From: Streptomyces sp. CC228A
Lineage (GTDB): Bacteria; Actinomycetota; Actinomycetes; Streptomycetales; Streptomycetaceae
NCBI RefSeq assembly: GCF_021390935.1
Contig: NZ_JAJPUI010000007.1
Location: 62,001 to 126,000 of the forward strand
Reading direction: 5' to 3'
Length of the DNA stretch: 64,000 nucleotides
The position numbers and the translations under genes are program-made. Shown here one piece after another: positions 54,151 through 63,033 of the stretch. The notes under the pieces were generated by a model. It was not told where the DNA came from, searched no databases, and worked only from the letters and a program-made list of their open reading frames with translations. Every line of letters starts with the position of its first letter. Positions within the stretch are counted from its first letter, which is position 1.

Positions 54151-55641
54151 GTGTTCCTGACGATCAGTACGACCGGCACCCCTGAGCGACCCGCCTCCGA
54201 CCTCGGCTTCCTGCTGCACAAGCATCCCGACCGGGCACAGGCGTTCTCCACGTCCCACGGTACGGCGCACGTCTTCTATCCCGAGGCGACGGCCGAGCGC
54301 TGCACGGCGGCCCTGCTGCTGGAGGTGGACCCGGTCGCGCTGGTGCGGCGCACCAAGGGCAAGGGCGGCGGCCAGGGCACGGCCCTCGCGCAGTACGTCA
54401 ACGACCGGCCGTACGCGGCGTCGTCGCTGCTCGCGGTCGCGCTCGGCGGGGTGTTCTCCAGCGCCCTCAAGGGGCAGTGCGCCGCCCGGCCGGAGCTCGT
54501 CACGCGGCCGCTGCCGCTGCGCGTGGTCGTTCCCGCGCTGCCCGCCCGCGGCGGGGCAGACCTGGTGCGTGCGCTCTTCGAGCCGCTGGGGTGGCGCGTG
54601 GACGCCGCACCGGTGCCGCTCGACGAGCGGTTCCCGGAGTGGGGCGACTCGCGGTACGTACGGCTCGTGCTGGAGGGCGACCAGCGGCTGTCGGACGCGC
54701 TGCGCCACCTGTATGTGCTGCTGCCGGTGCTCGACGACGCCAAGCACTACTGGGTGTCGGCGGACGAGGTGGACAAGCTGCTGCGGGCCGGCGAGGGCTG
54801 GCTGGCCGGGCACCCGGAGCAGAAGCTGATCACCAGCCGCTACCTGGCGCGGCGCTGGTCGCTGACCCGGCAGGCCATGGAGCGGCTGGAGCTCGCCCGG
54901 CTGGCGGCGTCCGACGACACCGACGTGGAGGAGCTGGACAATGCCGTCGACGAGTCCGCGGACACCGAGGAGCGGCCGGTGCCGCTGGCGGTGCAGCGCC
55001 GGGAGGCGATCCTCGCGGCGCTGCGCACGGCGGGCGCCCAGCGGGTGCTGGACCTGGGCTGCGGGCAGGGCCAGCTGGTAAGGGAGCTGCTGAAGGACCC
55101 CCGGTTCACGGAGGTCGTCGGCGTCGACGTGTCCGTGCGGGCGCTGACGCTCGCGGCACGGCGCATCGGGCTGGAGCGCATGGGCGAGCGCCAGGCGGCG
55201 CGTGCGGCCCTGTTCCAGGGATCCCTGGCGTACACCGACAAGCGGCTCAAGGGCTATGACGCGGCGGTGCTGAGCGAGGTCGTCGAGCATGTCGACCCGC
55301 CGCGGCTGCCGGCGCTGGAGTACGCGGTGTTCGGCGCGGCCCGCCCCGCCACCGTGCTCGTGACCACGCCAAACGTCGAGTACAACGTCCGCTGGGAGTC
55401 CCTGCCCGCCGGCCGTGTCCGGCACGGCGACCACCGTTTCGAGTGGACGCGCGCCGAGTTCCGCTCCTGGGCCGAGCAGGTGGCGCGGCAGTACGGCTAC
55501 ACGGTCGCGTACGAGCCCGTCGGACCCGATGACCCCGAGGTGGGCCCGCCCACGCAGATGGCGGTGTTCACCGTCGGCACCGACCAGGAGACCAGCACCG
55601 CCGCGACCGCGCCGGCCACGAAGGAGGAAAAGGCCGCATGA
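54151..55641 (+). CDS. 3' terminal RNA ribose 2'-O-methyltransferase Hen1
   Basis: A 496-residue bacterial Hen1. It methylates the 2'-OH at the 3' end of a broken RNA before ligation, which protects the repaired RNA from being cut again. The N-terminal domain (about residues 1-240, LTISTTGTPERPASDLGFLLHKHP) is the partner-activating part. The C-terminal methyltransferase has LDLGCGQGQL (SAM site) and the metal-binding EVVEHV with a later HGDHRFEWTRAEF. The GTG at 54151 gives the family's usual N-terminus. It overlaps pnkp by four bases, forming the known repair operon. Confidence 0.95.
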   Translation: MFLTISTTGTPERPASDLGFLLHKHPDRAQAFSTSHGTAHVFYPEATAERCTAALLLEVDPVALVRRTKGKGGGQGTALAQYVNDRPYAASSLLAVALGGVFSSALKGQCAARPELVTRPLPLRVVVPALPARGGADLVRALFEPLGWRVDAAPVPLDERFPEWGDSRYVRLVLEGDQRLSDALRHLYVLLPVLDDAKHYWVSADEVDKLLRAGEGWLAGHPEQKLITSRYLARRWSLTRQAMERLELARLAASDDTDVEELDNAVDESADTEERPVPLAVQRREAILAALRTAGAQRVLDLGCGQGQLVRELLKDPRFTEVVGVDVSVRALTLAARRIGLERMGERQAARAALFQGSLAYTDKRLKGYDAAVLSEVVEHVDPPRLPALEYAVFGAARPATVLVTTPNVEYNVRWESLPAGRVRHGDHRFEWTRAEFRSWAEQVARQYGYTVAYEPVGPDDPEVGPPTQMAVFTVGTDQETSTAATAPATKEEKAA

Positions 55642-58202
55642 CCACCACCCCCGCCCCGGAGACCGCCGCCGCGCGGACGCCGCGCCGGCTGCCCGTCACC
55701 GACCTGTCCCTCGTGGTTCTGGTCGGCGCCACAGGTTCCGGCAAGTCCACGTTCGCCGCGAAGCACTTCAAGCCCACCGAGGTCCTCTCGTCGGACTTCT
55801 GCCGGGGCCTCGTCGCGGACGACGAGAACGACCAGAGCGCGTCCCGCGACGCCTTCGACGTGCTGCACCACATCGCCGGCAAGCGGCTGGCCGCGGGGCG
55901 GCTGACCGTCGTCGACGCGACGAGCGTGCAGCAGGAGTCCCGCCGGCAGCTGGTGCAGCTCGCCCGCGCGCACGACGTGCTGCCCATCGCGATCGTGCTG
56001 GACGTCCCCGAGGAGGTGTGCGCCGCCCGCAACGCGGCGCGCCCGGACCGGGCCGGAATGCCGCGGCACGTGATACGCCGCCACCGCCGCGAACTCCACC
56101 GGTCCCTGCGCGGCCTGGAACGCGAGGGGTTCCGCAAGGTGCACGTGCTGCGCGGCGTGGAGGAGATCGACGCGGCCGAGGTGGTGCTGGAGCGCCGCTT
56201 CAACGACCTGCGGCACCTGACCGGCCCGTTCGACGTGATCGGCGACATCCACGGGTGCTCGTCCGAGCTGGAGGCGCTCCTCGCGAAGCTCGGCTACGAG
56301 GACGGCCGCCACCCGGAGGGACGCACCGCCGTGTTCGTCGGCGACCTCGTGGACCGCGGCCCGGACAGCCCGGGGGTGCTGCGCCGCGTCATGGACATGG
56401 TCGCGTCGGGCGACGCGCTGTGCGTGCCCGGCAACCACGAGAACAAGCTGGGCCGCTGGCTGAACGGCCGCAAGGTGCAGCTCACCCACGGCCTCGCGCA
56501 GACCGTGGAGCAGCTGGAGCGGGAGGACGACGCGTTCCGGGAGCGGGTGCGGCGGTTCATCGACGGGCTCGTCAGCCACTACGTCCTCGACGGCGGCGAC
56601 CTGGTGGTGTGCCACGCCGGCCTGCCCGAGAAGTACCACGGCCGCACGTCGGGCCGGGTGCGCTCGCACGCCCTGTACGGCGACACGACCGGCGAGACCG
56701 ACGAGTTCGGGCTGCCCGTGCGCTACCCGTGGGCGGAGGAGTACCGCGGCCGGGCGACGGTCGTCTACGGCCACACCCCGGTGCCCGGCACGTCGTGGGT
56801 CAACAACACGATCTGCCTGGACACGGGCGCCGTGTTCGGCGGCCGGCTGACGGCGCTGCGCTGGCCGGAGCGCGAACTGGTCGACGTGCCGGCGGAGAAG
56901 GTGTGGTACGAGCCGGTGCGGCCGCTCGCGCAGGACGCGCCCGGCGGCCACCAGGGCCGGCCGCTGGACCTGGCGGACGTGCACGGCCGCCGGGTCGTGG
57001 AGACCCGCCACGCGGGCAAGGTCGCGGTCCGCGAGGAGAACGCCGCCGCGGCCCTGGAGGTCATGAGCCGCTTCGCGGTGGACCCCCGGCTGATCCCGTA
57101 CCTGCCGCCCACCATGGCGCCCACGGCGGCCTCCGGCCTCGACGGGTACCTGGAGCACCCGGCGGAGGCGTTCGCCCAGTACGCGGCCGACGGTGTCGCG
57201 CGCGTGGTGTGCGAGGAGAAGCACATGGGGTCGCGGGCGGTGGCGCTGGTCTGCCGGGACGCGGAGGCAGCGGAGCGGCACTTCGGTGTCCGGGGCCCCA
57301 CCGGCTCCCTCTACACCCGCACGGGCCGCCCGTTCTTCCCCGACGAGGGCACGACGGAGCAGGTGCTGTCCCGGATCCGGGCGGCGGTGTCGGCGTCGGG
57401 CCTGTGGGACGAGCTGGACACGGACTGGCTGCTGCTCGACGGCGAGCTGATGCCGTGGTCGCTGAAGGCGGGCGGGCTGCTGCGCGGCCAGTACGCGGCG
57501 GTGGGGGCGGCCGCGGCCGCGGTGTTCCCCGAGGCCGTCGGCGCGCTGGAGGCGGCGGTCGGCCGGGGCGTCGACGTGGGCGGGCTGCTGCCGCGGCAGC
57601 AGGAGCGGGCCGCCGACGCGTCGGCGTTCACGGACGCCTACCGCCGCTACTGCTGGACGACGGACGGCCTGGACGGCGTCCGCTTCGCCCCGTTCCAACT
57701 GCCGGCCGTGCAGGGCCGCAGCCTGGCGGAGCTGCCCCACGACGAGCAGCTCACCCTGCTGGACCGGCTGGTGGAGGGGGACGGGACGGGTCTGCTGCAG
57801 GCCACCCGCCGGCTCGTCGTCACCACGACAGACGAGGCGTCGGTACGGGAGGGCGTCGACTGGTGGCTGGAGCTGACCGCCCGGGGCGGCGAGGGCATGG
57901 TGGTCAAGCCGCTCGCGGCGGTCGCCCGGGACGGGCGGGGCCGCCTGGTCCAGCCGGGCGTCAAATGCCGCGGCCGCGAGTACCTGCGCATCATCTACGG
58001 CCCCGAGTACACCCGCCCCGACAACCTCCGGCGCCTGCGTTCCCGCTCGCTGGGCCACAAGCGCTCCCTGGCGCTGCGCGAGTACGCCCTCGGGCTGGAG
58101 TCCCTGGAGCGCCTGGCCGCCGGCGAACCGCTGTGGCGGGTCCACGAAGCCGTGTTCGCGGTGCTGGCCCTGGAGTCGGAGCCGGTGGACCCCCGGCTCT
58201 GA
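55638..58202 (+). CDS. Polynucleotide kinase-phosphatase (RNA repair, Pnkp)
   Basis: An 854-residue three-domain RNA end-healing and sealing enzyme. The kinase has GATGSGKST at residues 30-38; the metallophosphoesterase has GDIHGC, GDLVDRGPD, GNHENK and a later GHTPVPG (about residues 195-400); the ligase adenylyltransferase has the KHMGSR lysine near residue 530 and VKPLA near 750. Together with Hen1 it repairs RNAs cut by ribotoxins. ATG in the hen1 stop (ATGA). Length and order are as in characterised bacterial Pnkp. Confidence 0.96.
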   Translation: MTTTPAPETAAARTPRRLPVTDLSLVVLVGATGSGKSTFAAKHFKPTEVLSSDFCRGLVADDENDQSASRDAFDVLHHIAGKRLAAGRLTVVDATSVQQESRRQLVQLARAHDVLPIAIVLDVPEEVCAARNAARPDRAGMPRHVIRRHRRELHRSLRGLEREGFRKVHVLRGVEEIDAAEVVLERRFNDLRHLTGPFDVIGDIHGCSSELEALLAKLGYEDGRHPEGRTAVFVGDLVDRGPDSPGVLRRVMDMVASGDALCVPGNHENKLGRWLNGRKVQLTHGLAQTVEQLEREDDAFRERVRRFIDGLVSHYVLDGGDLVVCHAGLPEKYHGRTSGRVRSHALYGDTTGETDEFGLPVRYPWAEEYRGRATVVYGHTPVPGTSWVNNTICLDTGAVFGGRLTALRWPERELVDVPAEKVWYEPVRPLAQDAPGGHQGRPLDLADVHGRRVVETRHAGKVAVREENAAAALEVMSRFAVDPRLIPYLPPTMAPTAASGLDGYLEHPAEAFAQYAADGVARVVCEEKHMGSRAVALVCRDAEAAERHFGVRGPTGSLYTRTGRPFFPDEGTTEQVLSRIRAAVSASGLWDELDTDWLLLDGELMPWSLKAGGLLRGQYAAVGAAAAAVFPEAVGALEAAVGRGVDVGGLLPRQQERAADASAFTDAYRRYCWTTDGLDGVRFAPFQLPAVQGRSLAELPHDEQLTLLDRLVEGDGTGLLQATRRLVVTTTDEASVREGVDWWLELTARGGEGMVVKPLAAVARDGRGRLVQPGVKCRGREYLRIIYGPEYTRPDNLRRLRSRSLGHKRSLALREYALGLESLERLAAGEPLWRVHEAVFAVLALESEPVDPRL

Positions 58203-58412
58203 CCGCGGCCCGGAACGGCCCCTGCGCCCGCAGGACCGCGGGGGCCGGCCGCAGAACCAGTCCGTGCCCGGCCGGCGCCGGGCCCGGGGCCGGGGCGGTG
58301 GCCGGCCGCTGGACCACGGCGGCGAGCCGGGCGCCGTGCCACGGAGCGGGGCCGGGGGCCTGGCCACCGTCCCACGGGCCGGTCCGGCGCCCGGCCGACA
58401 CCGCCCGACGCC

Positions 58413-58650
58413 GAGGACGCTGCGGACGGACGACGGCCAACCTCCGTCCACGCCACGAATGCTGGGGACGGACGACGGCCAACCTCCTGGCGCGCCACGA
58501 ACCCTGCCGACGCACGACCGCCAACCCCCGGCCACACCACGAACCCTGCCGACGCACGACCGCCAACCCCCGGCCACACCACGAACCCTGCCGACGCACG
58601 ATGGCCAACCCCCGGCCAAGCCAAGGATGCTGGGGACGGGCGAAGGTCAC
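58413..58650. repeat. 42-bp tandem repeat, about 5.6 copies
   Basis: Units start at 58413, 58455, 58497, 58539, 58581 and 58623 (last partial). Units three and four are identical; others differ by substitutions. The core is ACGAACCCTGCCGACGCACG. It lies in the 444-base gap after pnkp and runs just into the end of the HprK-like gene. 42 is a multiple of three, so every frame shows a false 14-residue repeat; no start codon or coding bias supports a protein. Confidence 0.85.
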
Positions 58651-59780
58651 CCCGCGGCCGTGAGTTCGTCCGCGACCTTGGCGAGCAGCGCACCGCTCGC
58701 CTCGGCATCGTGGCCGAGCACCACGGACACTCTCGGCAGCCCGGTCAGCCGCTCGGCGAGGGCAGCGGCGCCGGGGGCGCCGGTGGCGGGGAGGAGGCCG
58801 AAGACGTCGGGGTACCGGTCCTCCCTTCCCGCGGGGAAGACGTCGGCCTCGCTCGGCACGTGATCCTTCTCGGCGAGGGCGGCCGTCGCCTCCGGGCTGA
58901 TCTTCGGGAACAGCAGGCCCGCCACCCGGCCTTCGGCGGACAGGCCCAGACCGAGCCAGTCGGCGAGCTGGTCCGGGAAGAACTGCGCCTTCAGCTCCCG
59001 CCCGCCCTCCCGCAGCAGGGGCTCCCGGCGGCCGTCGACCAGGGCGCGGGTGACGGCGGGGTGCTGGGTCGGGTGGAGCCGCTCCCCCTCGGCCAGCCTG
59101 GCCCGCACCGAGTCGTACCGGCCGAGGGCGTCCAGGAGGCCGAGTCCGACGGCGGCGGCCGACGGCCACGGCAGGATGGCGACCCTGCCGTCGTGCTCGA
59201 CGCGGGCGAACACCCGGTCGTTGGCCAGCAGCCCCCACCCGGACCGCGCCAGCAGCACGGCGGTCGTGGTCTTTCCCGTCCCCCTGCCGCCCAGGGCGAT
59301 GACGGCCTGCCCGTCCCGGGTGGCGGCGGAGGCGTGCAGGACCGTCCAACCGGCCTGGGCGAGCCGACCCCGCACGGATTCGCGGACCAGCCGGGCGGCG
59401 GCGACGGCCACCGCCTCCGCCTGGTGTCCCGCGACGACCAGGCGGCGGCTGTCGACCTGGTAGGCCAGTTCCTCGTCGGGTTGCACGGCGTAGGTGATGC
59501 TGCCGCGGCGGGCGACGAGGGTGCGGGCCCCGGCGTAGTCGGTCTCGTCGTGCGCGTCCTCCGCGACGAGTTCGGCGATGCTTCCCGCCAGCCTCGGGTT
59601 GACGTCGGCGAACACCACGGCGTCACCCTCCGCGGAGTCGTCGGGGCCGAGCGCCTCGACGCCGGACGCGTACCACCACGGGCCGAAGTACCGGGCGGCC
59701 CAGGAAGCCACCCCCTTGTCATGGCTGACCACGGTCACGGTGGCGGTGTCCGCGTGGATTCGGGTCGCGTACAGGGTCAC
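58647..59780 (-). CDS. HPr kinase-like P-loop protein
   Basis: A 377-residue protein with an N-terminal alpha/beta domain (about residues 1-130) and a P-loop kinase domain: ALGGRGTGKTTTAVLLAR (about residue 180), GWGLLANDRVFARVE as the acidic motif that follows in HprK-like enzymes, and FPKISPE later. HprK phosphorylates serine in PTS proteins, but relatives modify other proteins or peptides. GTG at 59780 after AAGGAG. It reads away from a 425-base gap shared with a small Gly/Ser-rich protein. The substrate is unknown. Confidence 0.75.
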   Translation of the reverse strand: MTLYATRIHADTATVTVVSHDKGVASWAARYFGPWWYASGVEALGPDDSAEGDAVVFADVNPRLAGSIAELVAEDAHDETDYAGARTLVARRGSITYAVQPDEELAYQVDSRRLVVAGHQAEAVAVAAARLVRESVRGRLAQAGWTVLHASAATRDGQAVIALGGRGTGKTTTAVLLARSGWGLLANDRVFARVEHDGRVAILPWPSAAAVGLGLLDALGRYDSVRARLAEGERLHPTQHPAVTRALVDGRREPLLREGGRELKAQFFPDQLADWLGLGLSAEGRVAGLLFPKISPEATAALAEKDHVPSEADVFPAGREDRYPDVFGLLPATGAPGAAALAERLTGLPRVSVVLGHDAEASGALLAKVADELTAAG

Positions 59781-60205
59781 GGTCGGGCTCCTTCTTCGGG
59801 TACGGGTCCGGGTGTGGTGCACCGTGGACCGAGCGGGCCGGATGTGCAATTCCCTTCCGCCCCCGGCGCCACCGCGGTTGACGCCTAGCACGTCAGTCCA
59901 GTGGGGCGGTCCGGCCCGGCAGCTGACCGGTTCACCCGGATCCGACAGCATTCGAGAGGCGCGCGGACCGGCGGGCTGCCGGCGCCGCGCGGCGCCCACG
60001 CGCCCGGGCGGAGGACCTGGCGCCCCCGAAGGACCACCCGTTCGAACACCGTCAACGCAGCCGTGACGGACCGTGACCGGCGTCGCGGGGTGATCGTTGG
60101 GTCGGCGGTGCCGGACCGCCCGGCCCACGTGTCGGCCGCGACCGCCGGCGCGTCGCTCTCCCGTCGCCCTCCCGTCCCGGGTGGGCCTGCGCCGAGGAGG
60201 CCTTG
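59781..60205. other. Gap between HprK-like gene and small Gly/Ser-rich gene
   Basis: A 425-base divergent intergenic stretch. It presumably holds both promoters. I see no RNA gene, repeat family or further open frame with coding character. Confidence 0.4.
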
Positions 60206-60613
60206 ATGTCCCAGGAAGCCGTGCCCGAACAGGCCGTGTCCGCTCAGGACATGCCCGAGCAGCAGGGCGCCGGCGCCCCGAAGGGCCTGCTGCAGCAGAT
60301 GGAGGAGCTCATGGCGGCGCTCACCGCGGACCTGTCGCAACTGGACGCCGACCTACAGTCCTCGGCCCAGCGATCGGCGGGCGACGGTGACGCCACCGGC
60401 AGCGGCAGCGGCAGCGGCAGCGGCAGCGGCACGGAACCTGCCGCTGGGGCCGGGAGCGACTCTGGCACTGGCACCGACCTCGGCCCCACCCCCGGTGCCG
60501 GCGCCGCCGCGGGGGCGGTGATCACCCCGCCGACTGCGGTGTCCGCGCTGTATGGGGACGAGGAGCCGGACGGGCGCCCGCAGGGCGCGTTCCTTCGCCG
60601 CCGCTTCTCCTGA
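60206..60613 (+). CDS. Small Gly/Ser-rich protein of unknown function
   Basis: A 135-residue protein from the ATG at 60206, preceded by GAGGAGG. Residues 1-55 are acidic and helical, with a heptad-like stretch LLQQMEELMAALTADLSQLDADLQ that could form a coiled coil. A GSGSGSGSGS microsatellite follows (six-base units at about 60397-60428), then a Thr/Gly/Ala linker and a basic tail FLRRRFS. No homologue is recognised. It is divergent from the HprK-like gene, which may hint at a shared role. Confidence 0.6.
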   Translation: MSQEAVPEQAVSAQDMPEQQGAGAPKGLLQQMEELMAALTADLSQLDADLQSSAQRSAGDGDATGSGSGSGSGSGTEPAAGAGSDSGTGTDLGPTPGAGAAAGAVITPPTAVSALYGDEEPDGRPQGAFLRRRFS

Positions 60614-60660
60614 CGCCGCCTGCACCCCTCCCCCGCCCACCCCGCCGCGCCGACACCGCG

Positions 60661-61818
60661 TCAGTGCGCCGCGGCATCTGCCGCGTCGGCACCTTCGCAG
60701 GATTCTCCGGGCCCCGGCGCCCCGCCGTCTGCCCCGGCCGGTATGGGGCGGTCCGGCACCGCGCGTCCCCGCTCACGAAGCCGCTCGGCGCGGGGCCGCT
60801 CGGCGCCGGGCCGCTCAGCACGCGGCTCGTCGGCCTCCACCCGGTCGACCCGGGGATGGTCGACGCGGAGCCCGCCGGCCTCGACCCGGTCGGCTCGGGG
60901 CCGGTCGGCGTCCGGCCGACCGACGTTCACCCGGTCGGCGCGCGGCTCGTCTCCCACCACAGGCTTCCCGGCAGACGCGACCGGCTCCCCGCGGGGATCG
61001 GCCGGCGGTACCGGCGCCGCTGTCACCGGTGAGACCTCGGAGAGCCTGCCGCTCGCAGCGCCCCGCGCCTCGGGGTGGTGGGCAGGTCGCGGATCGTCGT
61101 CGACCACCTCGGTGCCGGGCTCCCGGGCCCGTCCGTGGTCCTGAGCGGACGCCTCACCCTGAACGCCTCCGTGGTCCTCAGCGGGCGCCTGCCCCTGCAC
61201 ACCTCCGCGGTCCTGAGCGGGTGCTTCACCCTGAACACCTCCGCGGGGCCGAGCGGGCGCCTGACCCTGAACACCCCCGTGGGTCTGAGCCGGCACCTGG
61301 GGCTGCACCCGTTCGCGCACCGGGTGGCGCCCCTGGTCCTGATGGTTGTCCGTGGGTCGTATGCCGCGCTGGTCCCCCTCCGTCGGTCCGGGAGCTCTCG
61401 CCCGGTCGCGGACGGTGAGGCGGCGCAGCATGGCGGCGACCCGCTCGGTCGCCTCGTCAGCGGCGTCGATGGCTTCGATGGTCTGCCAGTACAAGCCCTC
61501 GTCGTCCGTGGCGCAGGCCACCCCCACCAGGGCCATGCCCACATCCCCGAGCAGGGCCCCGAGCGCCGCCAAAGCGGCGGCCAGATCGGCCACTTCGGTG
61601 AGGCGCTCGGCGGGGGCGGCGGGGCCGCCGCCCCGGCCCCCCGTCTCGGCGAGCGCACGCGCTTCGCCTCTCAGCTCGCGCGGCCCGCTGAGGGCCACGA
61701 GGCCACCGACGGCCTGGGCGAGGCGCTGCGCCCGCCAGACCGCCGCCATGATGTCCCGTTCGTCCGCACTCGACGCCAGGTCCCGCCGACTGATCGCGAT
61801 GAGTCGTTCCGCCTCCAT
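60661..61818 (-). CDS. DUF6099-like protein with a Gln/Gly repeat tail
   Basis: A 385-residue protein. The N-terminal 150 residues (MEAERLIAISRRDLASSADERDIM, AQRLAQAVGGLVALSGPRELRGEARALAE, GLYWQTIEAIDAADEATERVAAMLRRL) are helical and match the actinobacterial DUF6099 family. The C-terminal half is low-complexity: about six repeats like GGVQGQAPAEDH between 61120 and 61300, then Arg/Asp/Pro-rich sequence. Its function is unknown. The ATG at 61818 is the first in frame, after a plausible ribosome binding site (GGGGGCGG). Confidence 0.7.
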   Translation of the reverse strand: MEAERLIAISRRDLASSADERDIMAAVWRAQRLAQAVGGLVALSGPRELRGEARALAETGGRGGGPAAPAERLTEVADLAAALAALGALLGDVGMALVGVACATDDEGLYWQTIEAIDAADEATERVAAMLRRLTVRDRARAPGPTEGDQRGIRPTDNHQDQGRHPVRERVQPQVPAQTHGGVQGQAPARPRGGVQGEAPAQDRGGVQGQAPAEDHGGVQGEASAQDHGRAREPGTEVVDDDPRPAHHPEARGAASGRLSEVSPVTAAPVPPADPRGEPVASAGKPVVGDEPRADRVNVGRPDADRPRADRVEAGGLRVDHPRVDRVEADEPRAERPGAERPRAERLRERGRAVPDRPIPAGADGGAPGPGESCEGADAADAAAH

Positions 61819-61934
61819 GGACGCCGCCCCCGTTCGTACGACTTTCCGCTCACTGACTCACTACCCAGAGTGAACCCGTCCGAGCACAAAGGCCAGGGGA
61901 ATTCGGAAATCTGTGGACAGGAAGCTCAGTATGT

Positions 61935-61960
61935 AAAAGTCACTCACTCCGAAGAGTGAC
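61935..61960 (-). terminator. Rho-independent terminator of the MazG-like gene
   Basis: On the minus strand GTCACTC (61954-61960) pairs with GAGTGAC (61939-61945) and is followed by TTTTAC. The stop codon of the gene lies in the second arm. Stem plus T-run is a textbook intrinsic terminator, rare in this GC-rich window. Confidence 0.7.
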
Positions 61961-62312
61961 GATCCGTCCGGGCACCCCGGCCCGGTGGGCGCCCCACCGG
62001 GAAACGGAGCTCGTTGCGGTCGATCTTGGCGGACAGCGCGGCCAGCGGATCCACACCCAGCGTCCCGCAGAACTGCAGCAGGTAGGCCAGCACGTCCGCG
62101 ACCTCGTCGGCCACCCGGTGAGCCGTGTCCGGGTCTTCCATGACCCGCGCGGCCTCGTCCGGCGTCAACCACTGGAAGATCTCCAGCAGTTCGGCGGCCT
62201 CCACGCTCAGTGCCGCCGCCAGGTTCTTCGGGGTGTGGTACGGCTGCCACTCGCGCGACGCCGCGAACTCGGCCAATCTGCGCTGCAGTCCCGCTACGTC
62301 AAGATCTGTCAC
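61944..62312 (-). CDS. MazG-like nucleotide pyrophosphohydrolase
   Basis: A 122-residue all-alpha NTP pyrophosphatase of the MazG / dCTPase (RS21-C6) group: NLAAALSVEAAELLEIFQWL carries the first ExxE, and HRVADEVADVLAYLLQFCG the ExxD that binds magnesium. It splits nucleoside triphosphates to monophosphates, probably non-canonical or excess dNTPs. GTG start at 62312. It is preceded 51 bases upstream by a perfect 16-bp palindrome and ends in its own terminator, so it is a single-gene unit. Confidence 0.88.
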   Translation of the reverse strand: MTDLDVAGLQRRLAEFAASREWQPYHTPKNLAAALSVEAAELLEIFQWLTPDEAARVMEDPDTAHRVADEVADVLAYLLQFCGTLGVDPLAALSAKIDRNELRFPVGRPPGRGARTDRHSSE

Positions 62313-62631
62313 GCCCTCAGGTGTACCAGGTCCCGCCGCCCCGTCGAGCGGGAGATCCAGGAGTGCCTTCGAAGGCACACGGTCCTGCGGACCGCGCGTC
62401 TGCCTGCCCGCACCCTGCCGGTCGCGCGCACCCCGCCTGCACCCTTGCCGGTCGCGCGCGCCCCGCCTGCACCTGCCGCCGCTGAAGTCCGCACGCTCCG
62501 CGGCCCCTCCCCGCACGAGCCGCACCCCAGCGGAACGGGGAGCACCAGGACGGCAGGGCCGCGCGCCCCCGCCGGGACGAGGCCGCGGCCGCGCCGAACC
62601 GTTCCGCCCGGAAGGGGCACCGTCTGTCGGG
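62313..62631. other. Gap with a tandem ~29-bp duplication
   Basis: A 319-base gap holding the palindrome listed separately and a duplicated segment (62410-62438 and 62439-62468, about GCACCCTGCCGGTCGCGCGC). No gene is seen in the rest. Confidence 0.5.
62363..62378. promoter_or_regulatory. Perfect 16-bp palindrome upstream of the MazG-like gene
   Basis: GTGCCTTCGAAGGCAC reads the same on both strands and lies 51 bases upstream of the start codon, a typical operator position. It is not the actinobacterial LexA box. The regulator is unknown. Confidence 0.5.
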
Positions 62632-63033
62632 CTACGCGTGCGGCACGGCCGCAGCGGCCGTGCCCTCCACCTCCGTGCCGGCCGGCGCGAGGAGGAAGAC
62701 GTTCCGGTCGACCCGGTGCATGGCGCTGCCGAGGCCGAAGACCACCCCGCTGCTGAAGTCCAGGATGCGCTTGGCGACCTCGGAGTCGGCACCGGTCAGA
62801 TCCAGCAGCACCGGAACCTGCGCGACCAGGTACTCGGCGACCTCCCGGGCGTCCGCGAAGACCTGGACGCGCAGCACCACCATGCGCCGCTGCGCCGCGG
62901 CCTCCTCCTTCTCCCGCTGGATCGTGCGGTGGTCCACCATGGACGGCCACTCGTCGCGCCCCCGCAGCGGGACGACTTGTGCGAGGCCCTCCCACTGCTC
63001 GTCGGTGACGTCGTACCTCTCGTACCTACTCAT
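62632..63033 (-). CDS. SepF-like cell division protein (paralogue)
   Basis: A 133-residue SepF-domain protein: RRMVVLRVQVFADAREVAEYL, VPVLLDLTGADSEVAKRILDFSSGVVFGLGSAMHRVDRNVFLLAP spans the conserved core (about residues 47-120). SepF links FtsZ to the membrane, but this copy lacks the long N-terminal linker and amphipathic helix of the main SepF and is not beside ftsZ. It is therefore probably one of the short SepF-like paralogues found in Streptomyces. ATG at 63033. Confidence 0.8.
   Translation of the reverse strand: MSRYERYDVTDEQWEGLAQVVPLRGRDEWPSMVDHRTIQREKEEAAAQRRMVVLRVQVFADAREVAEYLVAQVPVLLDLTGADSEVAKRILDFSSGVVFGLGSAMHRVDRNVFLLAPAGTEVEGTAAAAVPHA

Noticed and set aside
58413..58650. CRISPR array
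   Set aside because: The 42-bp units are head-to-tail without unique spacers, and no cas genes are present.
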